Assembly (NCBI GenBank): GCA_017478965.1
Contig: JAFVCV010000026.1
Span: forward strand, 55,876 to 119,875
DNA length: 64,000 nucleotides
From: Ruminococcus sp.
GTDB taxonomy: Bacteria > Bacillota > Clostridia > Oscillospirales > Ruminococcaceae
Direction of reading: 5' to 3'
Part shown: positions 15,923 through 23,790 of the stretch, piece by piece
Numbering within the stretch: the first letter of the stretch is position 1
Layout of the letters: each line of letters starts with the position of its first letter
The notes under the pieces: generated by a model
The model's input: the letters and a program-made list of their open reading frames with translations, nothing else
What the model was told of the DNA's origin: nothing
Databases searched by the model: none
Position numbers and translations under genes: made by a program

Positions 15923-17419
15923 ATGATAGATAAGAGCATCAAAAAGCTTGTAGCCTATGGACTGGAGAAGGGTCTGATAGAGGAAAGCGACTGTGTATAC
16001 ACAGTGAACAGGATACTGGAATGTCTGGGGCTGGATGAATACAACGAACCGGAGGACAGCTTTGAGAACGTTGACCTGGAGAGCACCCTGAGAGAGCTGC
16101 TTGACTATGCCTGTGAAAAGGGGCTTTGTGAGGATACAGTGGTATACAGGGACCTTTTCGACACTAAACTCATGGGGCTGCTGACCCCAAGGCCATCTGA
16201 GGTGGACAGAGCCTTTGCCGAAAAATACAGTGTGTCTCCCAGAGAGGCTACGGACTATTTCTATAAGCTTTCCGGCGACAGCGACTACATCAGGCGTTAC
16301 AGGATAGCTAAGGACGTCCGCTGGAAGGCTGAGACTGAGTTCGGTGAGCTGGATATTACAATAAATCTCTCAAAGCCTGAAAAGGACCCCAAGGCCATTG
16401 CTGCGGCTAAACTGGCAAGGCAGAGCGGTTATCCCAGGTGCCTGCTCTGCTATGAAAATGTGGGCTATGCAGGCAGAGTCAATTCTCCTGCAAGACAGAA
16501 TCACAGGGTCATCGGGGTGGATATCGGCGGCAGCCGGTGGGGGCTGCAATACTCGCCCTATGTATATTATAATGAGCACTGCATAGTTTTCAACAAAAAA
16601 CATACCCCAATGGTCATCGACAAGAGCGCTTTTGAAAAGCTTTTTGACTTTGTGGAGCAGTTCCCTCACTATTTTATAGGCTCGAATGCAGACCTGCCCA
16701 TCGTTGGCGGTTCCATACTTTCCCATGAGCATTTCCAGGGGGGGCATTATGAGTTCCCCATGGCGAAGGCAGAGGTAGAGAAAAAGCTTGTTTTCAAGGG
16801 CTTTGAGAATGTGAGCGCCGGTATAGTTAAGTGGCCGATGTCAGTTATAAGGCTCAATTGCGGCGACAGAAAGTCCGTGGTGGAGCTGGCTGACAGGATA
16901 CTTGAAAAATGGCGTGGCTATACTGACGAAGAGGCATTTATCTTTGCTGAGACAGACGGCGAAAAGCATAACACCATAACTCCCATAGCCCGTATGCGTG
17001 ACGGCAACTATGAGCTGGACCTGGTGCTGAGAAATAATATCACGACTCCTGAGCACCCTCTGGGAGTTTATCATCCCCATGGGGAGCTGCATCATATAAA
17101 GAAAGAGAATATCGGCCTTATCGAGGTCATGGGTCTGGCAGTGCTGCCCTCCAGACTGAAAGGTGAGATGGAAAGGCTTGGCGATGCCCTTGTGAGCGGC
17201 GCAGATATAAGGGCGGACAGCGAGCTTGCCAAACACGCCGACTGGGCCGAGGAGCTGAAAAAGGACCATGATATCAATGCTGAAAACGTTACGGATATCC
17301 TGAAACTGGAGATAGGCCGGGTGTTCTCAAAGGTCCTTGAACACGCCGGGGTCTATAAGAGAGACGAAAAGGGAAGAAGAGCATTTGAAAGGTTTATCAG
17401 CTACGTGAACGGGATCTGA
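15923..17419 (+). CDS. galT: UDP-glucose-hexose-1-phosphate uridylyltransferase, class II
   Basis: The 498-residue product exchanges UMP between UDP-glucose and galactose-1-phosphate in the Leloir pathway. It belongs to the longer class II GalT found in Firmicutes: SGYPRCLLCYENVGYAGRV in two parts near residues 170-188, and the active-site HPH at 384-386 within VYHPHGELHH. Further family blocks are GGSILSHEHFQGG near 257-270 and IKWPMSVIRLN-like text near 305. The ATG at 15923 is chosen over the upstream 15899 because AGGGGAG lies 6-9 bases before it. It has its own promoter and a bidirectional terminator. No galK or galE is adjacent. Confidence 0.95.
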   Translation: MIDKSIKKLVAYGLEKGLIEESDCVYTVNRILECLGLDEYNEPEDSFENVDLESTLRELLDYACEKGLCEDTVVYRDLFDTKLMGLLTPRPSEVDRAFAEKYSVSPREATDYFYKLSGDSDYIRRYRIAKDVRWKAETEFGELDITINLSKPEKDPKAIAAAKLARQSGYPRCLLCYENVGYAGRVNSPARQNHRVIGVDIGGSRWGLQYSPYVYYNEHCIVFNKKHTPMVIDKSAFEKLFDFVEQFPHYFIGSNADLPIVGGSILSHEHFQGGHYEFPMAKAEVEKKLVFKGFENVSAGIVKWPMSVIRLNCGDRKSVVELADRILEKWRGYTDEEAFIFAETDGEKHNTITPIARMRDGNYELDLVLRNNITTPEHPLGVYHPHGELHHIKKENIGLIEVMGLAVLPSRLKGEMERLGDALVSGADIRADSELAKHADWAEELKKDHDINAENVTDILKLEIGRVFSKVLEHAGVYKRDEKGRRAFERFISYVNGI

Positions 17420-17426
17420 AAAAACA

Positions 17427-17458
17427 GTGTCTCCCTCCGCAAAAGCGGGGGAAGACAC
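17427..17458. terminator. Bidirectional terminator between galT and the TetR gene
   Basis: GTGTCT-CCC-TCCGC and GCGGGGGAAGACAC form a long stem with an AAAA loop and short T-rich runs on both sides. Confidence 0.75.
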
Positions 17459-17468
17459 ATAGTTTTCA

Positions 17469-18029
17469 TTACAGATTTTCGATAAAGCCCTTGCCGATGT
17501 TGACATTCTCGAAGGCCAGCTCTTTCATTTGCAGCATGACTGTGTGGGGCGAATCCTTCATGCCGGCAGCAGCCCAGTCGATGATTATCCCGCAAAAACC
17601 GTGGGAATAGAAATCAGCGAAAAATTTTGCCTTGTCGCTGCGCTTTCTGGTGTTGGCGACGGCATGGTAGAAAAATCTCAGAAACATCCTGTGCATACTC
17701 TGGAAGAGGTATCTTTCAAATATCTTCTCATTGCTGCGAAGAGTGTTGGAGTAGAACTTCTTGTCTTTCTGCATATTTTCAAGAAAGCCCTCCAGCCTTT
17801 CGTACCAGTTGTCGTAGTTCACGCCACGGGTGATGTTCTTGAAAAGCTCATTGAAATATATGTAGGAGAGCAGCTCCTCTTTATCCTGAAAATGGTAGTA
17901 GAAGGATTGACGGTTAAGTCCGCAGGCGCCTGTAATATCTGAGATAGATATTTTTTCAAAATCCTTCTGCCTGCAAAGCTCTTTCAGAGCATCGCAAAGG
18001 GCAGCTTTTGTTATGGTCGAACTGGACAT
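17469..18029 (-). CDS. TetR/AcrR-family transcriptional regulator
   Basis: The 186-residue product has an N-terminal helix-turn-helix (ISISDITGACGLNRQSFYYHF at about residues 27-48, read in two pieces) followed by KEELLSYIY, the usual TetR layout. The C-terminal domain has the HGFCGIIIDWAAAGM block seen in DhaS-like and clostridial TetR_C_33-type proteins. Its ligand is unknown. The start at 18029 removes a short, poorly conserved extension and has GGAAA upstream. It diverges from glgB across a 103-base gap that holds a perfect 16-bp palindrome over its own -10 box, so autoregulation and control of glgB are both plausible. Confidence 0.85.
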   Translation of the reverse strand: MSSSTITKAALCDALKELCRQKDFEKISISDITGACGLNRQSFYYHFQDKEELLSYIYFNELFKNITRGVNYDNWYERLEGFLENMQKDKKFYSNTLRSNEKIFERYLFQSMHRMFLRFFYHAVANTRKRSDKAKFFADFYSHGFCGIIIDWAAAGMKDSPHTVMLQMKELAFENVNIGKGFIENL

Positions 18030-18060
18030 CAGATATTTTCCTTTCAATCGCATTATGTTA

Positions 18061-18076
18061 TGATATAATTATATCA
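18061..18076. promoter_or_regulatory. Perfect 16-bp palindrome, candidate TetR operator
   Basis: TGATATAATTATATCA is fully self-complementary and contains TATAAT on both strands. On the minus strand it forms the -10 of a promoter with TTGAAA at 18095-18090 and a 16-base spacer, feeding the TetR gene. Confidence 0.55.
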
Positions 18077-18132
18077 CAATTGAAAAAAATTTCAAGTTAT
18101 TTTAGTAAATATTTATCAGGGAGTGGTGATCT

Positions 18133-19917
18133 ATGATTGCTGATGAGTTCCTGCAGGGGCAGAGCATGACAGCATATGAATATTTCGGGGCGCATTTTTG
18201 CAAGGGCGGGGTAAGGTTCGCCACGTATGCCCCGAATGCAAAGAACGTGGTGCTTATGTTAAACGGCGGCGAGTTCAGTATGGACAGGGACGAGAGGGGT
18301 ATCTGGAAGACTACGCTTCCGGACGTAAAGCAAGGTGACATCTATCAGTTTATTATTACCACTCAGGCCCTGCAAAAGCATTACCGTTCGGACCCCTTCG
18401 CCTTTTACAGTGAGGTCAGGCCCCTGAATGCTTCCAGAGTCTACGATGTGGACAGATATAAGTGGAAGGACAGAGAATGGCTGAACAGACGGGACAAGTG
18501 CTATGACAAGCCCATGAACATCTATGAGGTCCACTTTGGCTCCTGGAGGGTCAAGTATGACGACCCGGAGGACGACGGCAGGCTGTACAGCTATGATGAG
18601 ATGACGGACAAGCTCATTCCCTATGTGAAGGATATGGGATATACTCATATCGAGCTGATGCCCCTGACCGAATACCCTTTCGACGGGTCCTGGGGATATC
18701 AGGTCACAGGTTATTTCGCCGCTACCTCACGTTACGGCGAACCGGAGGGTCTGATGAGGTTCATAGATGCCTGCCATGAGAATGGCATAGGGGTGATACT
18801 GGATTTCGTGCCGGTACATTTTGTTACGGATTTTTACGCTCTTCATATCTATGACGGCGGTTTTCTTTTTGAGAGCGACAGAGAGAGCGAAAGGTTCTCA
18901 GAGTGGGGGACTGCGCTGTTCGATTATTCAAAGCCCCATGTACTGAGCTTTGTGAAGTCTGCTGTTAATTTCTGGATAGAGAAATACCATGTAGACGGCA
19001 TTAGAATGGACGCTGTGGCTAACCTTATCTATAAGCACGGCAGGAAGGATGCTCCCATTAATGACTCCGGCATCTGGTTCCTTAAAAACACCAACTATGC
19101 CATACAAAAGCGCCACCCTGAGGTCATGCTTTTTGCGGAGGATTCCACTGATTATGAGAAGGTCACTGCACCTGTTGAGTTTGGCGGCCTGGGTTTTGAC
19201 TATAAGTGGGACTTAGGTTTTATGCACGACACCATAAACTATGTCAAGACCCCGCCCTATGAGCGCCGTGCCCATCACAACAAAATGACTTTCTCCATGA
19301 GCTATTACTACAACAATCTTTATATCCTTCCATATTCTCACGACGAGGTGGTCCACGGAAAGCAGACCATGCTCGATAAGTGCTTTGGTAAACATGAGGA
19401 AAAGATAGCTACGGTAAAGGTCCTTTATACGTTTCAGTTTGGCCACCCGGGCAAAAAGCTGAATTTTATGGGCAATGAGATCGCTGAGTATATGGAATGG
19501 CGCCCGGACAAGGAGCTTGGGTGGAATCTGCTGACCTATCCGGCCCACGATTCTGTTCATCAGTATCTGAAAAAACTCCATCATATCTATCTCAGCGAAC
19601 CGGCCCTTTATGAGAATGATTATAATTCCAGCTTTTTCCGATGGATAGATGCAAATAACAACGATCAATCTGTCTATTCCTTCTGCCGTAAGGACAAATA
19701 TGGCCGGGGGATATATATGGTGTTCAATTTTTCCGGCATCAGCCAGAGGTATTTTCTCAGGGTCGAGGAAAACGGCGATTATTACGAACTGCTCAATTCC
19801 GATCAGGATATCTATGCAGGTTCAAATTGCCTCAATGGCGATATGAGGTCCTATAATTACGGACTGAATATCCAGCTGGCTCCCCTGAGCTGCGCCATTA
19901 TCAAGAAGAAGTTCTGA
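18133..19917 (+). CDS. glgB: 1,4-alpha-glucan branching enzyme
   Basis: The 594-residue product makes alpha-1,6 branches in glycogen. An N-terminal CBM48-like domain is at about 15-100 (YEYFGAHF, VRFATYAPNAKNVVLM). The GH13 barrel has the catalytic residues in order: Asp293 in GIRMDAV, Glu336 in LFAEDST and Asp404 in YSHDEVVHGK. The region IYEVHFGSWR near 133 is the standard branching-enzyme signature. The protein is short for GlgB (about 630-730) because the extra N-terminal domain is missing, as in many Clostridia. A GGGAGTGGTGAT ribosome site precedes the ATG. No other glg gene is adjacent; a strong terminator follows at 19971-20011. Confidence 0.95.
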   Translation: MIADEFLQGQSMTAYEYFGAHFCKGGVRFATYAPNAKNVVLMLNGGEFSMDRDERGIWKTTLPDVKQGDIYQFIITTQALQKHYRSDPFAFYSEVRPLNASRVYDVDRYKWKDREWLNRRDKCYDKPMNIYEVHFGSWRVKYDDPEDDGRLYSYDEMTDKLIPYVKDMGYTHIELMPLTEYPFDGSWGYQVTGYFAATSRYGEPEGLMRFIDACHENGIGVILDFVPVHFVTDFYALHIYDGGFLFESDRESERFSEWGTALFDYSKPHVLSFVKSAVNFWIEKYHVDGIRMDAVANLIYKHGRKDAPINDSGIWFLKNTNYAIQKRHPEVMLFAEDSTDYEKVTAPVEFGGLGFDYKWDLGFMHDTINYVKTPPYERRAHHNKMTFSMSYYYNNLYILPYSHDEVVHGKQTMLDKCFGKHEEKIATVKVLYTFQFGHPGKKLNFMGNEIAEYMEWRPDKELGWNLLTYPAHDSVHQYLKKLHHIYLSEPALYENDYNSSFFRWIDANNNDQSVYSFCRKDKYGRGIYMVFNFSGISQRYFLRVEENGDYYELLNSDQDIYAGSNCLNGDMRSYNYGLNIQLAPLSCAIIKKKF

Positions 19918-19970
19918 CAGGAAAAATAACAGCCCCATAGCATAGGAACGGTACTCATATTGAAGTATTG

Positions 19971-20015
19971 AGCCATAGTATTTCTGATCTGAAGTCAGAA
20001 TTACTATGGCTTTTC
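19971..20015 (+). terminator. Terminator after glgB
   Basis: AGCCATAGTA and TACTATGGCT form a 10-bp outer stem, with TTCTGA...TCAGAA as an inner stem, followed by TTTT. Confidence 0.85.
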
Positions 20016-20017
20016 TA

Positions 20018-20046
20018 TTGACAGTGCAGCAATGTTGTGCTATAAT
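20018..20046 (+). promoter_or_regulatory. Consensus promoter for the TraX-like gene
   Basis: TTGACA (20018-20023), a 17-base spacer, TATAAT (20041-20046); both boxes are perfect consensus and lie directly after the glgB terminator. Confidence 0.85.
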
Positions 20047-20081
20047 TGTTACTGACAAAAAAGGGGATCTAAAGGTGATTT

Positions 20082-20888
20082 ATGAAAACAGAATCAGGAA
20101 AAGTTAAAAAAGTATCGTATCTTTCGGACCTTGACCGTAAACTGCTGGACAAAAAGTTTGCTTTGCAGTTCATTGATCGTGACTTGCTCAAATATATTGC
20201 CTTAGTGTTAATGACACTCGGACATTGGTCACTGGATATTTATAAAAATATTATTCCTTCAAGGTCTTTGTTTAAGTTTTTGGTTGTGGCAGAATATTTT
20301 GCTCCCCCTGTGTTTTTCTTTTTTATAGCGGAAGGGTTTCACTATACCAAATCGAAAACAAAGTACGCAATACGGCTTCTGATTTTTGCAGTTATCACGC
20401 AGATACCTTATTCGCTGACATATCCGGGAGGGCTGACACTTTATAATCTGTTCCTGCAATGGAATGTCATCATGACACTGTTTTTAGGTCTTTGTGCGCT
20501 GATAGTCATGCATTGTGAGTGGAAACTGCCGCTGCGTCTCCTGACAATTGCTGCATTGATGGCAGTGAGCTGGCTGCTGAACTGCGAATGGAAAGTCAGT
20601 GGGATAATGATAATGCTGCTCTTTGCTCTGCTCCGCCAAAAACCTCTTCTAAGGTTCATAGCATATACTGTTTTTATGTTTGCTGTTGATTGCGTAATGG
20701 TCAGAAATATCCCAGCATTATCGGATTATTTACATTACTTGTTACCTATATGGAGTGCGGGAGTTGTCATCACCTTTTTCTATAACGGAAAGAAAGGGCA
20801 TTTACCTTTATTTTCTAAGTACTTTTTCTATGTCTGGTATCCATTGCATTTGTTTGTGCAATGGTTATTTCACATAATACTGGAGTAA
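20082..20888 (+). CDS. TraX-family membrane acyltransferase-like protein
   Basis: The 268-residue product has about seven or eight membrane helices and the TraX start LLKYIALVLMTLGHW near residue 33, followed by EYFAPPVFFFFIAEGFHYTKS. The C-terminal YFFYVWYPLHLFVQWLF is also typical. TraX of the F plasmid acetylates pilin, but chromosomal relatives in Firmicutes are of unknown substrate; a role in acylating a surface molecule is inference. AAAGGTGA precedes the ATG. Codon use looks more AT-rich than in glgB and mrp, and the gene is a complete cassette with its own promoter and terminator, which suggests transfer. Confidence 0.85.
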   Translation: MKTESGKVKKVSYLSDLDRKLLDKKFALQFIDRDLLKYIALVLMTLGHWSLDIYKNIIPSRSLFKFLVVAEYFAPPVFFFFIAEGFHYTKSKTKYAIRLLIFAVITQIPYSLTYPGGLTLYNLFLQWNVIMTLFLGLCALIVMHCEWKLPLRLLTIAALMAVSWLLNCEWKVSGIMIMLLFALLRQKPLLRFIAYTVFMFAVDCVMVRNIPALSDYLHYLLPIWSAGVVITFFYNGKKGHLPLFSKYFFYVWYPLHLFVQWLFHIILE

Positions 20889-20923
20889 ACTCTGATTTAT
20901 CTGAGCAGGCAAATTGATACAAT

Positions 20924-20957
20924 GCCCCGAAGCGCCTTGAAACGCTTCGGGGCAAAA
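20924..20957. terminator. Bidirectional terminator between the TraX-like gene and mrp
   Basis: GCCCCGAAGCG and CGCTTCGGGGC form an 11-bp perfect stem. It serves both convergent genes. Confidence 0.85.
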
Positions 20958-21006
20958 CTTTTATATTTGGTATCAGTCTTAGGCTCTGGGCTTGTCGTTT
21001 ATACTG

Positions 21007-21828
21007 TCATTGGCCGAACACCGCATCTGCCTTCATGAGAAGATCGTCCTCGATAAATTCAATGCCGCCCTTATCACAAAGCTCGGCTACCTGCGGCTGG
21101 ATAGGCAGCTTGGCTATTACCCTCAGTCCGTGCTCAGCGGCTATCTCGTCAACATGGCTCTCACCGAAAAGCTTTATCTCCTTGCCGCAGTCGGGGCATT
21201 TCAGATAGCTCATGTTTTCCACAATGCCTATTATGGGTATATTCATGGCTTCGGCCATTTTTACGGCCTTTTCGACTATCATTTTCACCATGTCCTGCGG
21301 AGTGGTGACAACGATTATACCGTCTACCGGCAGGGACTGGAACACTGTCAGCGGCACATCGCCCGTTCCGGGAGGCATATCAATGAACATATAGTCCACC
21401 TCGCCCCAGGCCACATCGGTCCAGAACTGTGTAACTGTGCCGGCAATGACCGGGCCACGCCAGATGACGGGATCAGTCTCGTCTTCCATAAGAAGATTGA
21501 TCGACATGATCGCCGTGTCGTTCACTGTCCTGCATGGGAAAATGCAGTCCTCGGAGCCGGTAGCCTTCTCCTTGATACCGAAGATCTTGGGTATGGAGGG
21601 CCCGGTGATGTCTGCATCGAGCACAGCTGTGCTCAATCCCTTTCTCTGAGAGTTTACCGCCAGCATCGAAGTCACCATGGATTTACCCACGCCGCCCTTG
21701 CCGCTGACAACAGCAATGACCTTTTTGATATGTGACATATAGTGGGGCATTGCCTTAGGGATCCCGCCGCTGCGTGACTCACAGTCAACCGAACAGCTGC
21801 CGCAGTCGTGTGTACATTCTTCGCTCAT
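21007..21828 (-). CDS. Mrp/NBP35-family Fe-S cluster carrier ATPase
   Basis: The 273-residue product is a P-loop ATPase that carries or inserts iron-sulfur clusters. The deviant Walker A SGKGGVGKS is at residues 42-50, the Mrp signature DADITGPSIPKIFGI near 70, and the DMPPGTGD block near 145. The cluster-binding YLKCPDCGKE pair is near 200. The first 16 residues contain four cysteines (CTHDCGSCSVDC), as in clostridial Mrp proteins. The start at 21828 leaves an AGGACAGG nine bases upstream; an upstream ATG at 21858 is possible. It has a promoter at 21940-21968 and a leader of about 100 bases. Confidence 0.92.
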   Translation of the reverse strand: MSEECTHDCGSCSVDCESRSGGIPKAMPHYMSHIKKVIAVVSGKGGVGKSMVTSMLAVNSQRKGLSTAVLDADITGPSIPKIFGIKEKATGSEDCIFPCRTVNDTAIMSINLLMEDETDPVIWRGPVIAGTVTQFWTDVAWGEVDYMFIDMPPGTGDVPLTVFQSLPVDGIIVVTTPQDMVKMIVEKAVKMAEAMNIPIIGIVENMSYLKCPDCGKEIKLFGESHVDEIAAEHGLRVIAKLPIQPQVAELCDKGGIEFIEDDLLMKADAVFGQ

Positions 21829-21939
21829 ATCATTATACCTGTCCTTTCGTTTTTTCATGTTCCCGGTTAATGCTTAACTGTACCCGATAACAGGGTACAA
21901 ACGGGCCGGGTCATGTTATTATGTCATATATCTCCGTTA

Positions 21940-21968
21940 ATTATACCATTTTTATATTGGTTAGTCAA
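21940..21968 (-). promoter_or_regulatory. Promoter for mrp
   Basis: On the minus strand: TTGACT (21968-21963), a 17-base spacer, TATAAT (21945-21940). The leader contains a GTACCC...GGGTAC hairpin at about 21880-21898. The rest of the 383-base gap between mrp and the sigma gene is covered by the sigma promoter and leader. Confidence 0.75.
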
Positions 21969-22050
21969 TGCTAATAGGTCATCTTACCTGATAATTCATT
22001 TTGTGAGCCTGGTCCTTTGTCAAAAATCATCTGATGACATGATAATCAGA

Positions 22051-22079
22051 TTGCAAAATCTGAACGGATATGTTATAAT
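22051..22079 (+). promoter_or_regulatory. Promoter for the ECF sigma operon
   Basis: TTGCAA (22051-22056), a 17-base spacer, TATAAT (22074-22079). This is a housekeeping-type promoter, so basal expression should not need the ECF factor itself. Confidence 0.7.
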
Positions 22080-22161
22080 AGAAAAGGTTCTGGATAATAA
22101 GATGTTCAGAAGTTGGAATTGTTAGTATTTACTAAATGCAAAGGCTCAAAATTAGTGAAAA

Positions 22162-22185
22162 TGCTGCCATAAATCTATGGCGGCA
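22162..22185 (+). repeat. Hairpin in the ECF operon leader
   Basis: TGCTGCCATA and TATGGCGGCA pair almost fully around a short loop, about 24 bases before the sigma start codon. No T-run follows; it may affect translation or RNA life. Confidence 0.5.
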
Positions 22186-22211
22186 GAACGTATATATTAT
22201 GTCGAAGGGTG

Positions 22212-22772
22212 ATGAGAAACTTGACCGATCAGGAATTTGACCTAAGTATATCCCTGATCCTCCAGAAGGACAAAAACGGTCTCAGAACGATCTACGACAG
22301 CTATGGCAGGCTCATCTATCAACAGATGCTCTCTATAGTGAAAAGTCCTCAGGACGCTGAGGACCTTACGTCGGATCTTTTTCTGAAACTTTGGGAGAGT
22401 GCGGCGCAGTACCGGTCCGGAACAGGTCACAGGCGCTATCTTACAGTCATGGCGAGAAATATGGCCATCGACTTTCTCAGAAAACGGAAACACGAAAGCT
22501 ACAGCATTGATGACGATGAGGTCTATCATGAAGAAAAAGCTGATGACTTCCGGGTCGATGAACAGGTGGTCGGGGAGGTCAATTTCAGGACGGCTCTTGA
22601 CAGTCTGAGTGCAGATGAAAAAGAGATAGTCAATATGCACTTGGGCTTTGAGATGACTTTTGCCGAGATAAGCAAGGTCATCGGCAGGCCCCTTGGTACT
22701 GTGACTTGGAAATATCGGCAGGCTTTATCCAAGCTAAGAAAAAATGTAAAGGAGGGCAGTATCAATGGCTGA
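22212..22772 (+). CDS. ECF-type RNA polymerase sigma factor
   Basis: The 186-residue product has sigma-70 region 2 at about 20-90 (AEDLTSDLFLKLWE, then YLTVMARNMAIDFLRKRK) and region 4 at about 125-180 (LSADEKEIVNMHLGFEMTFAEIS and LGTVTWKYRQALSKLRK). There is no region 3, as expected for the ECF class. The exact start is uncertain: GTG at 22209, ATG at 22212 and TTG at 22221 are in frame, and the last has the best spacing to GGTGATGAG. Its end overlaps the next gene by 8 bases, tying it to a membrane anti-sigma. It probably directs RNA polymerase to envelope-related genes, including the operon's own. Confidence 0.9.
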   Translation: MRNLTDQEFDLSISLILQKDKNGLRTIYDSYGRLIYQQMLSIVKSPQDAEDLTSDLFLKLWESAAQYRSGTGHRRYLTVMARNMAIDFLRKRKHESYSIDDDEVYHEEKADDFRVDEQVVGEVNFRTALDSLSADEKEIVNMHLGFEMTFAEISKVIGRPLGTVTWKYRQALSKLRKNVKEGSING

Positions 22773-23763
22773 TATAAGAAATGAATATCTGAAACATCTC
22801 GACAATACTGCGCCTGACATGGATAAGCTCTGGGCAAGGATAGAAAGCAGTATAGATGAAAAGGAAAATAAAAGCACTGAAACTGGATATGAAAAGAAGA
22901 GACAGGAGATAAAAAAGTCCGGCACAGGATTTAAGATAGCCGGTGCTGCCGCTGCGCTCATCCTGGTGGTGGCCGGGGCAAGAATGTTCGCAAATACCGG
23001 CTCTGACATCAAGCAAAGTGCCAAAGACAGTACGGTCAACGATGTAACGGTCAAGGAAAACACCCAGGAGGCCGCTCCCCAGACTGAAAACGAGGACGAC
23101 AGGACTGACTTTGAGTCGGAAGAAGTAAATAATGTGCATAATGAAGAGGCTGCCGGCGATACCGAAGTTCCTGACATTGAAGAACAGTTCATGGAAAGCG
23201 AAGACATGGCCGAAGAGATCCCACGGACTGACAGCGTCAAGACTGTCCGGCTGAGCTACAGCGAGCTGAAACTGAGTCCTACTCCCAGCATAGCCTATGT
23301 CCGTGAATATGCGTCCAAGGGAGACGAGTACTTCGTGGAGGACGATGTGCTGGAAAAGACTGATTATTTTGCAGACATCACTGTACAGGAGGCCAAACTG
23401 ACATCAGAGGGCGGCAGCTATGTCCTTGAAGTCAATGCTATCTACGATAAGTCCGGCACAGCTCAGGAAACTTCCATAACCCTTAACAGCACCACTCCCT
23501 ATATCCTTCAGGAGAACAGAGAGTATTTCATTCCGCTGTCATACGATGAAGGTACCTGGTCCCTGGTTTTTGAGAACGCTCCGCAGATCGAACTTACCCT
23601 TGACGGAGGAGTCGTTTTTCAGAACGGCTGGAAGAGCCTTTATGAAGGCTCACAGGACCTTGAGAAGGAAGAACTCAGCGTGAACGACAATTACTATGAC
23701 CGCATGAGATACTGCGGACAAAACGATCTGCAAAAGCTCCTTGACAGCTGGCAGAACGAATAA
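22765..23763 (+). CDS. Membrane-bound anti-sigma factor, non-zinc type
   Basis: The 332-residue product has a helical cytoplasmic part at about 1-50 (IRNEYLKHLDNTAPDMDKLW) and one membrane helix at about 55-73 (IAGAAAALILVVAGARMF). An acidic linker runs to about 160, and a folded outside domain of about 170 residues follows. The N-terminal part lacks the HxxxCxxC zinc anti-sigma motif. An AAGGAGG precedes the ATG, which overlaps the sigma gene by 8 bases. Position and topology support an anti-sigma role. The outside domain (ITVQEAKLTSEGGSYVLEV...) has no family I can name, and may sense a ligand or cleavage. Confidence 0.75.
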   Translation: MADIRNEYLKHLDNTAPDMDKLWARIESSIDEKENKSTETGYEKKRQEIKKSGTGFKIAGAAAALILVVAGARMFANTGSDIKQSAKDSTVNDVTVKENTQEAAPQTENEDDRTDFESEEVNNVHNEEAAGDTEVPDIEEQFMESEDMAEEIPRTDSVKTVRLSYSELKLSPTPSIAYVREYASKGDEYFVEDDVLEKTDYFADITVQEAKLTSEGGSYVLEVNAIYDKSGTAQETSITLNSTTPYILQENREYFIPLSYDEGTWSLVFENAPQIELTLDGGVVFQNGWKSLYEGSQDLEKEELSVNDNYYDRMRYCGQNDLQKLLDSWQNE

Positions 23764-23790
23764 AATAAAAGAACAACGGAGGTCATAAAA

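Noticed and set aside
20992-21735. A 247-codon open frame on the plus strand opposite mrp
   Set aside because: It is the antisense shadow of a clearly conserved ATPase and its translation is His/Tyr/Leu-rich with no known motif.
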